From the NCBI RefSeq assembly GCF_012939995.1, contig NZ_SPMZ01000015.1, forward strand, positions 1-60,380: 60,380 bases of DNA. The letters are read 5' to 3'. The notes under the pieces were generated by a model that searched no databases, was not told where the DNA came from, and was given only the letters and a program-made list of their open reading frames with translations. Made by a program: the position numbers and the translations under genes. Below, one piece after another: positions 10,988 to 19,556 of this stretch (positions within the stretch are counted from its first letter, which is position 1; every line of letters begins with the position of its first letter). The stretch comes from Candidatus Competibacter phosphatis. GTDB taxonomy: Bacteria; Pseudomonadota; Gammaproteobacteria; Competibacterales; Competibacteraceae.

Positions 10988-12307
10988 ATGACCGATCTGA
11001 CCTTTACCGTAGAATCTGGCGGTGCGCTGCGTGGGTGCTTGCGGGTGCCCGGCGACAAATCGATTTCCCACCGAGCCATCATGCTTGGCGCGCTGGCCGA
11101 AGGCATGACCGCCGTGACCGGTTTTCTGGAAGGCGAGGACTGTCTGGCGACCTTGCGGGCTTTCCGCGCCATGGGCGTGCGCATCGACGGCCCGGACCAG
11201 GGCCGTGTGACCATACATGGCGCTGGTCTGCGCGGGTTGCGCGCGCCGGCAGGTACCCTGGACATGGGTAATTCCGGTACCTCGATGCGATTGATGAGCG
11301 GTCTGCTGGCCGGGCAGGCTTTCGATACGGTGCTGTCCGGCGATGCTTCGCTCAATCGCCGGCCGATGCGGCGGGTGACTGAACCGCTGGCGCTCATGGG
11401 CGCGCGTATCGAAGCCACCGAATCGGGCACCGCGCCATTGCGGATTCGTGGTGGTCAGCGCTTGACCGGTATCGATTATTTGCTGCCGGTGGCCAGCGCT
11501 CAGGTCAAGTCCTGTCTGTTACTAGCCGGCCTCTATGCTGAAGGAGTCACTCGCATCACCGAACCGGCGCCGACCCGCGATCACACCGAACGGATGCTGG
11601 AAGGGTTCGGCTATCCGCTCGCTCGCGAGGGCGACCGCACCGTCGCCATCACCGGCGGCGGGACGCTCCTGGGGACCGCAATCGATGTACCGGCAGATAT
11701 CTCGTCGGCGGCATTCTTCCTGGTCGGCGCCAGTATCGGGCCGGGCTCCGATCTGCTATTGGAACATGTTGGCATCAATCCGACCCGCACCGGGGTGATC
11801 GACATCCTGCGCCTGATGGGGGCCGATATCGAGGTGTTGAACCCACGACTGGCCGGCGGCGAGCCGGTGGCCGATCTGCGAGTGCGCCACGCACCGTTGC
11901 ATGGCATCCAAATCCCCGAGGATTTGGTCCCGCTGGCCATCGACGAATTTCCCGCATTGTTCATCGCCGCCGCCTGCGCCGAGGGTATCACCGTGCTGAC
12001 CGGCGCCGAGGAGTTGCGGGTCAAGGAAAGCGACCGGATTCAAGTGATGGCCGACGGTTTGACGGCACTGGGCATCGCCGCTGGGCCGACCACGGACGGC
12101 ATCGTCATTCGGGGTGGCACGCTGTCTGGAGGCACGGTCGACAGCCATGGCGACCACCGCATCGCCATGAGTTTCGCCATGGCCGCGCTGCGATCCCGCG
12201 ATCCGGTTTCAATCCGTGATTGCGCCAATGTCAACACTTCCTTTCCCGATTTTGTGGCTTTGGCGCGCATCGCCGGTCTGAATCTGGCAGAGCGGGAGGC
12301 GGCATGA
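10988..12307 (+). CDS. aroA: 3-phosphoshikimate 1-carboxyvinyltransferase (EPSP synthase)
   Basis: A 439-residue enzyme joining shikimate-3-phosphate and PEP in the shikimate pathway. Both signatures are present: [13 protein letters not shown] near residue 90 and [14 protein letters not shown] near 345; the N-terminus has the GDKSISHRA substrate loop. The Gly in NSGTS and the PEP-site residues look canonical. The stop overlaps the cmk start (ATGA), so the two genes are probably translationally coupled. Confidence 0.96.
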   Translation: MTDLTFTVESGGALRGCLRVPGDKSISHRAIMLGALAEGMTAVTGFLEGEDCLATLRAFRAMGVRIDGPDQGRVTIHGAGLRGLRAPAGTLDMGNSGTSMRLMSGLLAGQAFDTVLSGDASLNRRPMRRVTEPLALMGARIEATESGTAPLRIRGGQRLTGIDYLLPVASAQVKSCLLLAGLYAEGVTRITEPAPTRDHTERMLEGFGYPLAREGDRTVAITGGGTLLGTAIDVPADISSAAFFLVGASIGPGSDLLLEHVGINPTRTGVIDILRLMGADIEVLNPRLAGGEPVADLRVRHAPLHGIQIPEDLVPLAIDEFPALFIAAACAEGITVLTGAEELRVKESDRIQVMADGLTALGIAAGPTTDGIVIRGGTLSGGTVDSHGDHRIAMSFAMAALRSRDPVSIRDCANVNTSFPDFVALARIAGLNLAEREAA

Positions 12308-12999
12308 GCGACAAAGTGCCGGTCATCGCCATCGATGGGCCGAGCGGGGTTGGCAAGGGTACGCTCTGCCAATGGCTGGCAACGCAGTTGGGCTGGCATC
12401 TGCTCGACAGCGGCGCGCTGTACCGTCTGACCGCGCTGGCGGCGCAGCGCCGGGGCTTGCCGTTGGAGGACGAAGCCCGGGTGGCGGCGGTGGCTGTCGC
12501 GCTGGATGCGGTTTTCGTGGCCGATGTCGCGGGTACTTCACGGGTATTGCTGGACGGTGTCGAAGTGGGCGATGTCCTGCGTGGCGAAGCCACCGGTAAT
12601 GCCGCGTCCCGGGTGGCGGCGCTGCCGGCGGTGCGGGCCGCGTTGTTGCAACGGCAACGGAATTTCCGCCGTCCCCCTGGTCTGATCGCCGACGGCCGGG
12701 ATATGGGTACGGTGGTGTTTCCGCAAGCCGGACTCAAGCTATTCCTGAACGCCAGCGCCGAGGAGCGCGCCCGACGACGATATAAGCAGTTGATTGAAAA
12801 AGGCATGGATGCTAACCTTGCCGGCCTTATCGAGGAGATTGCCGAACGCGACGCTCGCGATGCCCAACGCGCGGTGGCGCCGCTCCAGCCCGCCGCCGAT
12901 GCGGAAATGCTGGATACCACCCGATTGAGCGTGATGGAAGTGTGCGAGTGGGCGCTGGCGCTAGCGGTTCGCCGACTGGCGGTAAGGGTAATCCCCTAG
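12304..12999 (+). CDS. cmk: Cytidylate kinase
   Basis: A 231-residue P-loop kinase that phosphorylates CMP and dCMP. Walker A is [10 protein letters not shown] near residues 12-21, the CMP-binding DSGALYR follows, and the [12 protein letters not shown] and ERARRRYKQ blocks are typical. The ATG at 12304 sits in the aroA stop. Standard neighbour of aroA and rpsA. Confidence 0.96.
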   Translation: MSDKVPVIAIDGPSGVGKGTLCQWLATQLGWHLLDSGALYRLTALAAQRRGLPLEDEARVAAVAVALDAVFVADVAGTSRVLLDGVEVGDVLRGEATGNAASRVAALPAVRAALLQRQRNFRRPPGLIADGRDMGTVVFPQAGLKLFLNASAEERARRRYKQLIEKGMDANLAGLIEEIAERDARDAQRAVAPLQPAADAEMLDTTRLSVMEVCEWALALAVRRLAVRVIP

Positions 13000-13172
13000 G
13001 GTTCCGATCTTTACGTCGGCGGCGCCCTTGACTACGCTTTGACGTTACCGAATTGACCGAGTGCCGGGACTGGGCGCTCTGGGCGCAAGCCCTGAAGGTT
13101 TCCGTTGAGGCGGAAGCGCAGTCACTCGAAACCGGTTCGGGCGCCCCGTCGTTGCCGAACCTCATGCAAACC

Positions 13173-13202
13173 AACCCGTGGCGGCTCGTGCCGCCGGTTT
13201 TT
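13173..13202 (+). promoter_or_regulatory. GC-rich hairpin in the rpsA leader
   Basis: GGCGGC (13180-13185), loop TCGT and GCCGCC (13190-13195) form a tight stem that can be extended by AACC/GGTT around a CGT bulge; a T5 run follows. It ends only 12 bases before the rpsA ATG. It could act as an attenuator or as the structured leader through which S1 represses its own translation. Confidence 0.45.
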
Positions 13203-13214
13203 GAGCTATAACCC

Positions 13215-14888
13215 ATGACTGAAAGTTTTGCCGAACTGTTTGAACAGAGCCTGGCCGATAAGCAGATGCAGCCCGGCGCCATCGTCCAGGGATTGGTGGT
13301 GGAAATCCGGGCGGATACCGTGGTGGTTAACGCCGGCCTGAAATCGGAAGGACTGATTCCGCTCGAACAGTTTTACAACGAAGAGGGCGTGCTCGAAGTC
13401 AAGGTCGGAGACGAGGTCGAGGTCGCCCTGGACGCCCTTGAGGATGGTTTCGGCGAAACTCGGCTCTCCCGCGAGAAGGCCAAACGCGCCCGGGTCTGGA
13501 GTGCCCTGGAAAAGGCATTCGAAGGCGAGGAAATCATCAAGGGCCTGATCAGCGGCAAGGTCAAGGGCGGCTTCACCGTGGATATCGGCGAGATCCGTGC
13601 CTTTCTGCCCGGTTCGCTGGTGGATGTGCGACCAGTGCGGGACGCCGCCTATCTGGAAGGTAAGGAACAGGAATTCAAGGTCATCAAGCTGGACCGTCGC
13701 CGCAATAACGTGGTGGTTTCGCGCCGAGCGGTAGTGGAGCAGGAATACAGCGCCGAACGCGAAGCGCTGCTGCAGAATCTGCAGGAAGGTCAGATCGTCG
13801 AGGGCGTGGTCAAGAATCTCACCGACTATGGTGCCTTCCTCGACCTTGGCGGTATCGATGGCCTGTTGCACATCACCGACATGGCTTGGCGACGGGTCAA
13901 GCATCCTTCCGAGGTGGTGGCTGTCGGTGATCACATCCAGGTCAAGGTGCTCAAGTTCGACCGCGAGCGCAACCGCGTTTCACTGGGTCTCAAGCAGTTG
14001 GGTGACGATCCCTGGATCGCGTTGGCCCGCCGTTATCCGGTTGGGACGCGGGTATTCGGCAAGGTGACCAACATCGCCGACTACGGTTGCTTCGTGGAGA
14101 TCGAAGAAGGCGTCGAAGGCCTGGTCCATGTCTCCGAGATGGACTGGACCAACAAGAACGTGAACCCCAATAAGGTGGTGGCGCTGGGCGATGAAGTCGA
14201 GGTGATGGTGCTCGATATCGACGAAGACCGCCGCCGCATCTCGTTGGGCATGAAGCAGTGCCAGCAGAACCCTTGGGAAGAGTTCGACCAAGGCCATGCC
14301 AAAGGCGATCGCGTTTCCGGCAAGATCAAATCGATTACCGATTTCGGTATTTTCATCGGCCTGGACGGTGGCATCGACGGTCTCGTGCATCTATCGGACA
14401 TTTCCTGGAATATGCCCGGTGAAGAAGCGGTACGTCAGTACAAGAAGGCTCAGGAAGTCGAGGCAGTGGTGCTGGCGGTCGATCCCGAGCGCGAGCGCAT
14501 CTCGCTGGGTATCAAGCAGCTCGACAAAGATCCATTCTCCAATTTTGTCGCCGATCATCCCAAGGGCAGCGTGATCATGGGCCGCGTGGTTTCGGTGGAT
14601 TCCAAGGGGGCCATGGTCGATCTGGGCAACGGTGTCGAGGGGACGCTGCGTGCTTCCGAACTGTCGCGCGAGCGGGTTGACGATGCCCGATCGCTGTTGA
14701 AGGAAGGCGAGGAAATCGAGGCGAAATTCATCGGCGTCGATCGCAAGAATCGCACTATTACCTTGTCGATCAAGGCCAAGGATATGGCCGAGGAGGCGGA
14801 AGTCATGCAGGACTACAGCCGAAAATCCAGTACTGGCGCGACCTTGGGGGATATTTTCAAGGAGCAGATGGGCGCGCAAGACGAATAA
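13215..14888 (+). CDS. rpsA: 30S ribosomal protein S1
   Basis: A 557-residue RNA-binding ribosomal protein with six S1 (OB-fold) repeats, each recognisable by motifs such as [25 protein letters not shown], broken here by divergent linkers. E. coli S1 has the same architecture and length. It helps the 30S subunit bind and unwind mRNAs. The start lacks a convincing Shine-Dalgarno (only GAG in TTTTTGAGCTATAACCC), as is known for rpsA genes that are autoregulated. A structured leader precedes it and ihfB follows. Confidence 0.97.
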   Translation: MTESFAELFEQSLADKQMQPGAIVQGLVVEIRADTVVVNAGLKSEGLIPLEQFYNEEGVLEVKVGDEVEVALDALEDGFGETRLSREKAKRARVWSALEKAFEGEEIIKGLISGKVKGGFTVDIGEIRAFLPGSLVDVRPVRDAAYLEGKEQEFKVIKLDRRRNNVVVSRRAVVEQEYSAEREALLQNLQEGQIVEGVVKNLTDYGAFLDLGGIDGLLHITDMAWRRVKHPSEVVAVGDHIQVKVLKFDRERNRVSLGLKQLGDDPWIALARRYPVGTRVFGKVTNIADYGCFVEIEEGVEGLVHVSEMDWTNKNVNPNKVVALGDEVEVMVLDIDEDRRRISLGMKQCQQNPWEEFDQGHAKGDRVSGKIKSITDFGIFIGLDGGIDGLVHLSDISWNMPGEEAVRQYKKAQEVEAVVLAVDPERERISLGIKQLDKDPFSNFVADHPKGSVIMGRVVSVDSKGAMVDLGNGVEGTLRASELSRERVDDARSLLKEGEEIEAKFIGVDRKNRTITLSIKAKDMAEEAEVMQDYSRKSSTGATLGDIFKEQMGAQDE

Positions 14889-14903
14889 GGCCTGTAGCAA
14901 TTT

Positions 14904-14927
14904 CCTCCCTCCCGCAAGGGAGGGAGG
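14904..14927 (+). other. Perfect 10-bp hairpin with GCAA tetraloop between rpsA and ihfB
   Basis: CCTCCCTCCC (14904-14913), GCAA, GGGAGGGAGG (14918-14927) form a perfect very stable stem with a GNRA loop 15 bases after the rpsA stop. A T5 run appears only eight bases after the stem, so it may be a partial terminator or a 3'-end stabiliser that sets the rpsA:ihfB ratio. Confidence 0.6.
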
Positions 14928-14954
14928 TGTAGTCATTTTTCGATGGGGGACTTC

Positions 14955-15269
14955 ATGACAAAATCGGAGTTAATCGAAATTCTCGCGCGCAAACGCGGCG
15001 ATGTTCCCTATAAGGATGTGGAACAGGCGGTCAAGACCATGTTGGAGCAGATGAGTGAATCGTTGGCTGGTGGCGAGCGGATCGAAATTCGTGGTTTTGG
15101 GAGTTTTTCGTTGCATTTTCGCCCCCCACGGATCGGTCGCAACCCTAAGACCGGTGATGCCGTGACGCTGACCGGCAAATATGTGCCACACTTCAAACCG
15201 GGTAAGGAGTTGCGCGAACGAGTCAACGACTACCACGCTTATCATGACGGTGGCGATGGGTTTTTGTAA
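14955..15269 (+). CDS. ihfB: Integration host factor subunit beta
   Basis: A 104-residue DNA-bending protein of the HU/IHF family; with IhfA it makes sharp bends at specific sites. [11 protein letters not shown] starts the helix pair, and the DNA-binding arm [12 protein letters not shown] carries the intercalating Pro. The start at 14955 follows GGGGGA; a second ATG at 14943 lies inside that ribosome-binding site and is unlikely. Normal partner downstream of rpsA. Confidence 0.96.
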   Translation: MTKSELIEILARKRGDVPYKDVEQAVKTMLEQMSESLAGGERIEIRGFGSFSLHFRPPRIGRNPKTGDAVTLTGKYVPHFKPGKELRERVNDYHAYHDGGDGFL

Positions 15270-15313
15270 TATTTCCATCGATCCGGCAGGTGGTCGGCTG
15301 TCATTGGCCGTTC

Positions 15314-15342
15314 AAAAACCCACGGTATAGAGTGGGTTTTTT
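15314..15342 (+). terminator. Intrinsic terminator after ihfB
   Basis: AAAAACCCAC (15314-15323), loop GGTATAGA and GTGGGTTTTTT (15332-15342) make a stem with a terminal T6 run, 44 bases after the ihfB stop. It ends the gyrA-to-ihfB transcription unit. Confidence 0.85.
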
Positions 15343-15367
15343 GTTGAGAGGCTGGAAGAATGCTCAC

Positions 15368-15398
15368 AAATCGATAGACTTCTTCATTCTATCGATTT
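15368..15398. promoter_or_regulatory. Perfect 11-bp AT-rich inverted repeat before lapA
   Basis: AAATCGATAGA (15368-15378) and TCTATCGATTT (15388-15398) are exact inverted copies separated by nine bases, 28 bases upstream of the lapA start. In this GC-rich sequence such a palindrome stands out. It may be a repressor operator or an mRNA hairpin controlling lapA-lapB. Confidence 0.45.
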
Positions 15399-15426
15399 CA
15401 AGCCGCTCCGGCGGTGGGGGAAGCTG

Positions 15427-15735
15427 ATGTTCTGGATTAAATTCATTCTGATTGCCGCCATTCTGCTGGTCGTATTACTGTTGGGGGTGGAATTTTCCAC
15501 GCTCAATGCCAATGACGTGACCGTCAAATACCTGTTGGGCGAGGGTGAGGTCAAGGTGTCGCTGGCGCTGGTGGTGGTGTACGCTTTCGCCGCCGGCGTA
15601 TTGGTGACCGCGCTGATCGGAGCCTTCGTCGTATTACCCTTGCGCTGGCAAGTGGCTCGGTTGCGTCAGGCTGTATCCAGCAAGGAGCAGGAAATCAACT
15701 TGTTGGTCAGGAAAGCAGGCCGGGAAATGCGTTGA
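15427..15735 (+). CDS. lapA: LapA, lipopolysaccharide assembly protein A (DUF1049)
   Basis: A 102-residue inner-membrane protein with two hydrophobic helices (about residues 3-22 and 42-66) and a cytoplasmic coiled coil (RLRQAVSSKEQEINLLVRK region). LapA works with LapB in tuning LpxC turnover and LPS assembly in E. coli. It ends just before lapB. Confidence 0.88.
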   Translation: MFWIKFILIAAILLVVLLLGVEFSTLNANDVTVKYLLGEGEVKVSLALVVVYAFAAGVLVTALIGAFVVLPLRWQVARLRQAVSSKEQEINLLVRKAGREMR

Positions 15736-15760
15736 GCGACCGGTGCTGTTTCGCTGGGCC

Positions 15761-16930
15761 ATGATGGAATTACTGTGGCTGCTGTTGCCCATTGCCGCTG
15801 CCTCTGGCTGGTGGGTGGCTCGGCGCGACCACGCGCGGCGGAGCGATGCAACCGTTCGCAGCACCGAGTATTTCAAGGGTTTGAATTACCTGATCGACGA
15901 TAAGCCGGATCAAGCCATCGAAGTTTTTACCCGCATGGCCGATGTGGATCAGGATACCGCCGAAACGCACTTGGCTTTGGGGAACCTGTTCCGCCGTCGC
16001 GGTGAAGTGGACCGGGCGATCCATATCCACAGTAGCCTGATCGCACGAACCAACCTGACCGACGATCAGCGCCGCCGGGCCATGCTGGAACTGGGCGAGG
16101 ATTATTTGCGCGCTGGCTTGTTCGATCGGGCCGAGGCCTTGTTTCAGGAGTTGGTGGACCAGCCCGATCACATGGAAGTGGCGCTGTCCCGCCTGATCCA
16201 CATCTTGCAGCAGGAAAAGGACTGGCGCCAGGCGATTGTCTATTGCGATCGGCTGGAGCGGATCGGTGGCGAGTCCAGGCGACGGCAGACCGCGCATTTC
16301 TGCTGTGAACTAGCCGAGGAAGCAAACTCGCGCAACGCACTTGCCGAAGTCAGAATGTGGCTGCTCGACGCGCTGGCCCGCGATCCGGATTGTACCCGTG
16401 CCAACCTGCTGTTGGGCAATCTGGCGATGTGCGCGGGCGACCATCAGGCAGCGATCCGGGCTTTTCAGGCGGTTGAGCGGCAGGATCGCGGCTATTTTCC
16501 GGAAGTGATCGCGCCCCTCGGTCAGTGCTACGGTACACTCGGCCATCTCGATCAATGGCTGACCTACCTGCGTGATGTCCAGCAACGGGACCATGGCGGA
16601 CGGATCACGGATGCGCTGGCCGAATGGTTGCTGCGACAGGAAGGCGAGGAGGAGGCGCTGCGGTTTCTCGAACGCGAACTACGAGAGTATCCGACCCTGC
16701 TCGGACTGCGCCGGCTGGTCGAGATTAAGTTGGGGCGGGGCGAAGGCGCGGAGTACGCTGATTTGAAAGCCTTGCACTGCATCAGTACGCAGATGCTTAA
16801 CAATGCCGCCCGTTACCGCTGCGATAACTGCGGCTTCGTCGTCAAATCCCTGCACTGGTGTTGCCCCAGCTGCCTGCAGTGGAGCACGATCAAGCCGATA
16901 CCCGACCTGGTGATGAAAACCAGTGCGTAG
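15761..16930 (+). CDS. lapB: LapB (YciM), TPR/rubredoxin regulator of LPS synthesis
   Basis: 389 residues, the same length as E. coli LapB. An N-terminal membrane anchor (MMELLWLLLPIAAA) is followed by about nine TPR-like helical hairpins and a C-terminal rubredoxin-type zinc or iron knuckle (YRCDNCGF...CCPSCLQW, CxxC twice). In E. coli it recruits FtsH to degrade LpxC and balances LPS with phospholipid. I chose the ATG at 15761 because the family starts at the anchor; a GTG at 15743 would add six residues. Tightly linked to lapA. Confidence 0.92.
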   Translation: MMELLWLLLPIAAASGWWVARRDHARRSDATVRSTEYFKGLNYLIDDKPDQAIEVFTRMADVDQDTAETHLALGNLFRRRGEVDRAIHIHSSLIARTNLTDDQRRRAMLELGEDYLRAGLFDRAEALFQELVDQPDHMEVALSRLIHILQQEKDWRQAIVYCDRLERIGGESRRRQTAHFCCELAEEANSRNALAEVRMWLLDALARDPDCTRANLLLGNLAMCAGDHQAAIRAFQAVERQDRGYFPEVIAPLGQCYGTLGHLDQWLTYLRDVQQRDHGGRITDALAEWLLRQEGEEEALRFLERELREYPTLLGLRRLVEIKLGRGEGAEYADLKALHCISTQMLNNAARYRCDNCGFVVKSLHWCCPSCLQWSTIKPIPDLVMKTSA

Positions 16931-17123
16931 TAGATCTTGTCGTGACGGTGCAAACCGCCAAGTTTTTGCCGGTTAAAACGCACTTTTGCATCATTTCCAG
17001 CGTTTTTGTCTCAATAAGCTCCATCCAAGTTGCATTCGTATTTTTTATTGGCTAAGTTATGAGTACTGGTGCGTGCGCGCCAGCAGGACACTGTCTCCAA
17101 TTTCATACTTTGGGAGGATGCTG

Positions 17124-17465
17124 ATGAGATTGATAAATGTGATCTTTGGTTTGTTGCTGGCGTTCTGTTCCGCAGTGACGTTCGCGCAAGCGATAGATAT
17201 CAATACGGCGACCGCCGCGCAGTTGGAGGGCTTGAAGGGCATTGGTCCGAAGAAAGCAGCCGAAATTGTGAAGTATCGAGAGGCCAATGGTCCTTTCAAG
17301 TCCGTGGAGGATTTGAGTAAGGTGCAGGGCGTCGGCGCAAAGACGTTGACCGCCAATAAAGATATGTTGATGGTCGGCGGGGCTGCCATGCCAGCGACGC
17401 CGAAGATGCCCGAAGTGCCCAAGGCCGCCGTACCAGCCGTGCCGGTTGAGCCAGCCAAGCAGTAA
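17124..17465 (+). CDS. ComEA-like helix-hairpin-helix protein with signal peptide
   Basis: A 113-residue secreted or periplasmic protein. A signal peptide (residues 1-21, cut near TFAQA) precedes a single ComEA-type double HhH domain (INTATAAQLEGLKGIG, GPFKSVEDLSKVQGVG) that binds double-stranded DNA without sequence preference, and a Pro/Ala/Val-rich tail. The start at 17124 has TGGGAGG at the right distance; ATG 17118 lies directly against that motif. By analogy it may hold DNA for uptake through ComEC (29557-style order is not seen; comEC lies 2 kb downstream at 19557). The 193 bases upstream show no other gene. Confidence 0.85.
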   Translation: MRLINVIFGLLLAFCSAVTFAQAIDINTATAAQLEGLKGIGPKKAAEIVKYREANGPFKSVEDLSKVQGVGAKTLTANKDMLMVGGAAMPATPKMPEVPKAAVPAVPVEPAKQ

Positions 17466-17497
17466 TCATCGCGTCTTAAATTTTGCGAGAAGTCGTA

Positions 17498-17531
17498 TTG
17501 GCCGCCTCTTGGGCGGCCAACGTCCTATAAT
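17498..17531 (+). promoter_or_regulatory. Hairpin after the HhH gene and a consensus -10 before lolC
   Basis: TTGGCCGCC (17498-17506) and GGCGGCCAA (17512-17520) form a 9-bp stem with a 5-base loop and no U-tract, 32 bases past the HhH stop. A perfect TATAAT follows at 17526-17531, 47 bases before the lolC start, but no -35 stands 16-18 bases upstream. The hairpin may be a weak terminator or processing site; the -10 is only suggestive. Confidence 0.35.
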
Positions 17532-17578
17532 GGCGCGTTTCCCGGCAGCCGCCGCAACTCATGATCGGGATCGTGTTC

Positions 17579-18830
17579 ATGTTTCGTCCCCTAGAATTGT
17601 TCATTGGCTTGCGCTACACCCGTGCCAAGCGTCGCAATCACTTCATTTCCTTCATTTCCCTGACTTCGATGCTAGGCATTGCCTTGGGGATTACCGCCCT
17701 GATCACCGTGTTGTCGGTGATGAATGGGTTTCAGCAGGAGCTGCGCGGACGCATTCTGGCCATGACTGCCCATGCCACGATCAGTCGCTGGAGCGGGCCG
17801 CTGGAAAATTGGCGGGCAGTGCGGGATCAGGTGCTGCAAAATCCCGAAGTCCAGGGCGGAGCCCCGTTTATTCGCGGCGAGGCGATGCTGAATAACGCTT
17901 CGCTGGTCAGTGGCGCGTTGATCCAAGGGATTCTGCCGGACGAGGAGCAACAGGTTTCCGATATCGACGGCAAGATGGTGCAAGGTTCGCTGGACGATCT
18001 GCGCCCCGGCGGTTTCGGCATCATTCTCGGTAAGGAACTGGCCAATGCCCTGGGGCTGATGGTAGGCGACAAAGTGACGGTCATTACCCCGCAGGCCACC
18101 GTGACCCCAGCCGGGGTGTTACCTCGGCTCAAGCGTTTCGATGTGGTTGGAATCTTCAAGGCCGGCATGTACGAATACGACCGGGGGTTGGCGTTGGTGC
18201 ATGTCGCGGATGCCGGCAAGCTATTCCAGTATCCAGATGGAGCGGTCAACGGTGTGCACTTGAAGCTGCGCGATCTGTTTCAGGCACCGCGATTGGCCCG
18301 CCAGCTCGCCGCGCGGTTGCCGGACGGCTATCTGGCCCGCGACTGGACTCAGGATCATGCCAGTTTTTTTTCGGGCGGTGCAGATCGAAAAAACCGCGAT
18401 GTTCGTGATCTTGACCCTGATCGTGGCGGTGGCGGCCTTCAATATCGTATCCGCCCTGGTGATGGTGGTGACCGACAAACAGGCTGATATCGCCATCTTG
18501 CGCACACTGGGCGCAACGCCGCTCAGCATCATGGGCATCTTCATTGTGCAAGGCATTACCATTGGGTTGGTCGGCACCCTGCTGGGTTTGGCTGGTGGAG
18601 TAGCGTTGGCGACCCATGTCGATGTCGTGGTGCCCTTTATCGAGCGACTATTCGGGGTCAAATTTCTGGCCCCGGATGTGTATCTGATCAGCGACTTGCC
18701 CTCGCAGGTTCAATGGGGCGATGTTACGACCATCGGTCTGGTGGCTTTCGGATTGGCGACGCTGGCGACGCTGTATCCCGCTTGGCGCGCGGCGCGGACC
18801 CAGCCGGCGGAGGCGCTGCGTTATGAATGA
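17579..18830 (+). CDS. lolC: LolC/E-type lipoprotein-releasing permease, apparent +1 frameshift at a T8 run
   Basis: The permease of the LolCDE complex that extracts lipoproteins from the inner membrane for LolA. The first part ([17 protein letters not shown], one TM helix, then the periplasmic domain) runs in one frame to 18371; the last three TM helices (from [19 protein letters not shown] to PAEALRYE) are in the next frame. The break is at T8, 18364-18371: seven Ts would give the family-like [12 protein letters not shown]. With that correction the protein has about 416 residues, the normal length. I start at 17579 because the family begins MxxPxxLFIGLRY; ATG 17561 would add six residues. 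Only one permease gene is present, suggesting a LolF-like homodimer (inference). Confidence 0.85.
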
Positions 18831-19539
18831 GGCCAAAACGATGGAAGCGGCGAACGATGGAACAGTAGTGTTGGAATGCCGCCAGTTGGCGAAGGCGTTC
18901 CGGCAGGGCAGCGAGCGCTTGGAAGTGTTGCGGGAAGTCGATTTCCTGATCCGGCGCGGCGAACGGTTGGCCATCGTCGGAAGTTCTGGATCGGGTAAGA
19001 GTACGCTGCTGCACCTGTTGGGTGGTCTGGATACGCCAACCGCAGGTTCGGTGTGGGTGGCGGGCCGGGAACTGAGCCGACTGGGCGATGCCAACCGAGG
19101 GCGGTTGCGCAATCGCTGGTTGGGATTCGTCTATCAATTCCACCATCTGTTGTCGGAGTTCACGGCCTTGGAGAATGTGGCGATGCCCTTGCTGATTCGC
19201 GGCGAGGCATCAGCCGAGGCGGCGAGACGGGCGGCGGAGTTGCTGGAGCGGGTCGGGCTGGGCCAGCGATTGCGGCACAAGCCGGGCGAACTGTCGGGTG
19301 GCGAGCGCCAGCGGGCGGCGGTGGCGCGGGCCTTGATCACCGAACCGGCCTGCGTGCTGGCCGACGAACCGACCGGCAATCTCGATCGGCATAGCGCCGA
19401 ACAGGTATTCGAGCTGATGCTCGAACTGAACCGTGATCTCGGCACCAGTTTCGTGGTGGTCACCCACGACCCGGTGTTAGCGACCCGCATGGATGCAGTG
19501 TTGCGGTTGACGGATGGCGTGTTGGCGCGAGAGTGCTGA
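18823..19539 (+). CDS. lolD: Lipoprotein-releasing system ATPase LolD
   Basis: A 238-residue ABC ATPase. Walker [11 protein letters not shown]-loop YQFHHLL, signature LSGGERQR, Walker [13 protein letters not shown] and switch VVTHD are all intact. It powers lipoprotein release through the adjacent permease. The ATG at 18823 overlaps the lolC end by eight bases; ATG 18841 is a possible alternative. Its overlap with lolC argues that the lolC reading frame is used in full. Confidence 0.94.
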   Translation: MNEAKTMEAANDGTVVLECRQLAKAFRQGSERLEVLREVDFLIRRGERLAIVGSSGSGKSTLLHLLGGLDTPTAGSVWVAGRELSRLGDANRGRLRNRWLGFVYQFHHLLSEFTALENVAMPLLIRGEASAEAARRAAELLERVGLGQRLRHKPGELSGGERQRAAVARALITEPACVLADEPTGNLDRHSAEQVFELMLELNRDLGTSFVVVTHDPVLATRMDAVLRLTDGVLAREC

Positions 19540-19556
19540 GACGACGATGATCACCC

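Noticed and set aside
17526..17531. Perfect TATAAT before lolC as a strong promoter
   Set aside because: No -35 at a usable distance, so kept only as a weak suggestion.
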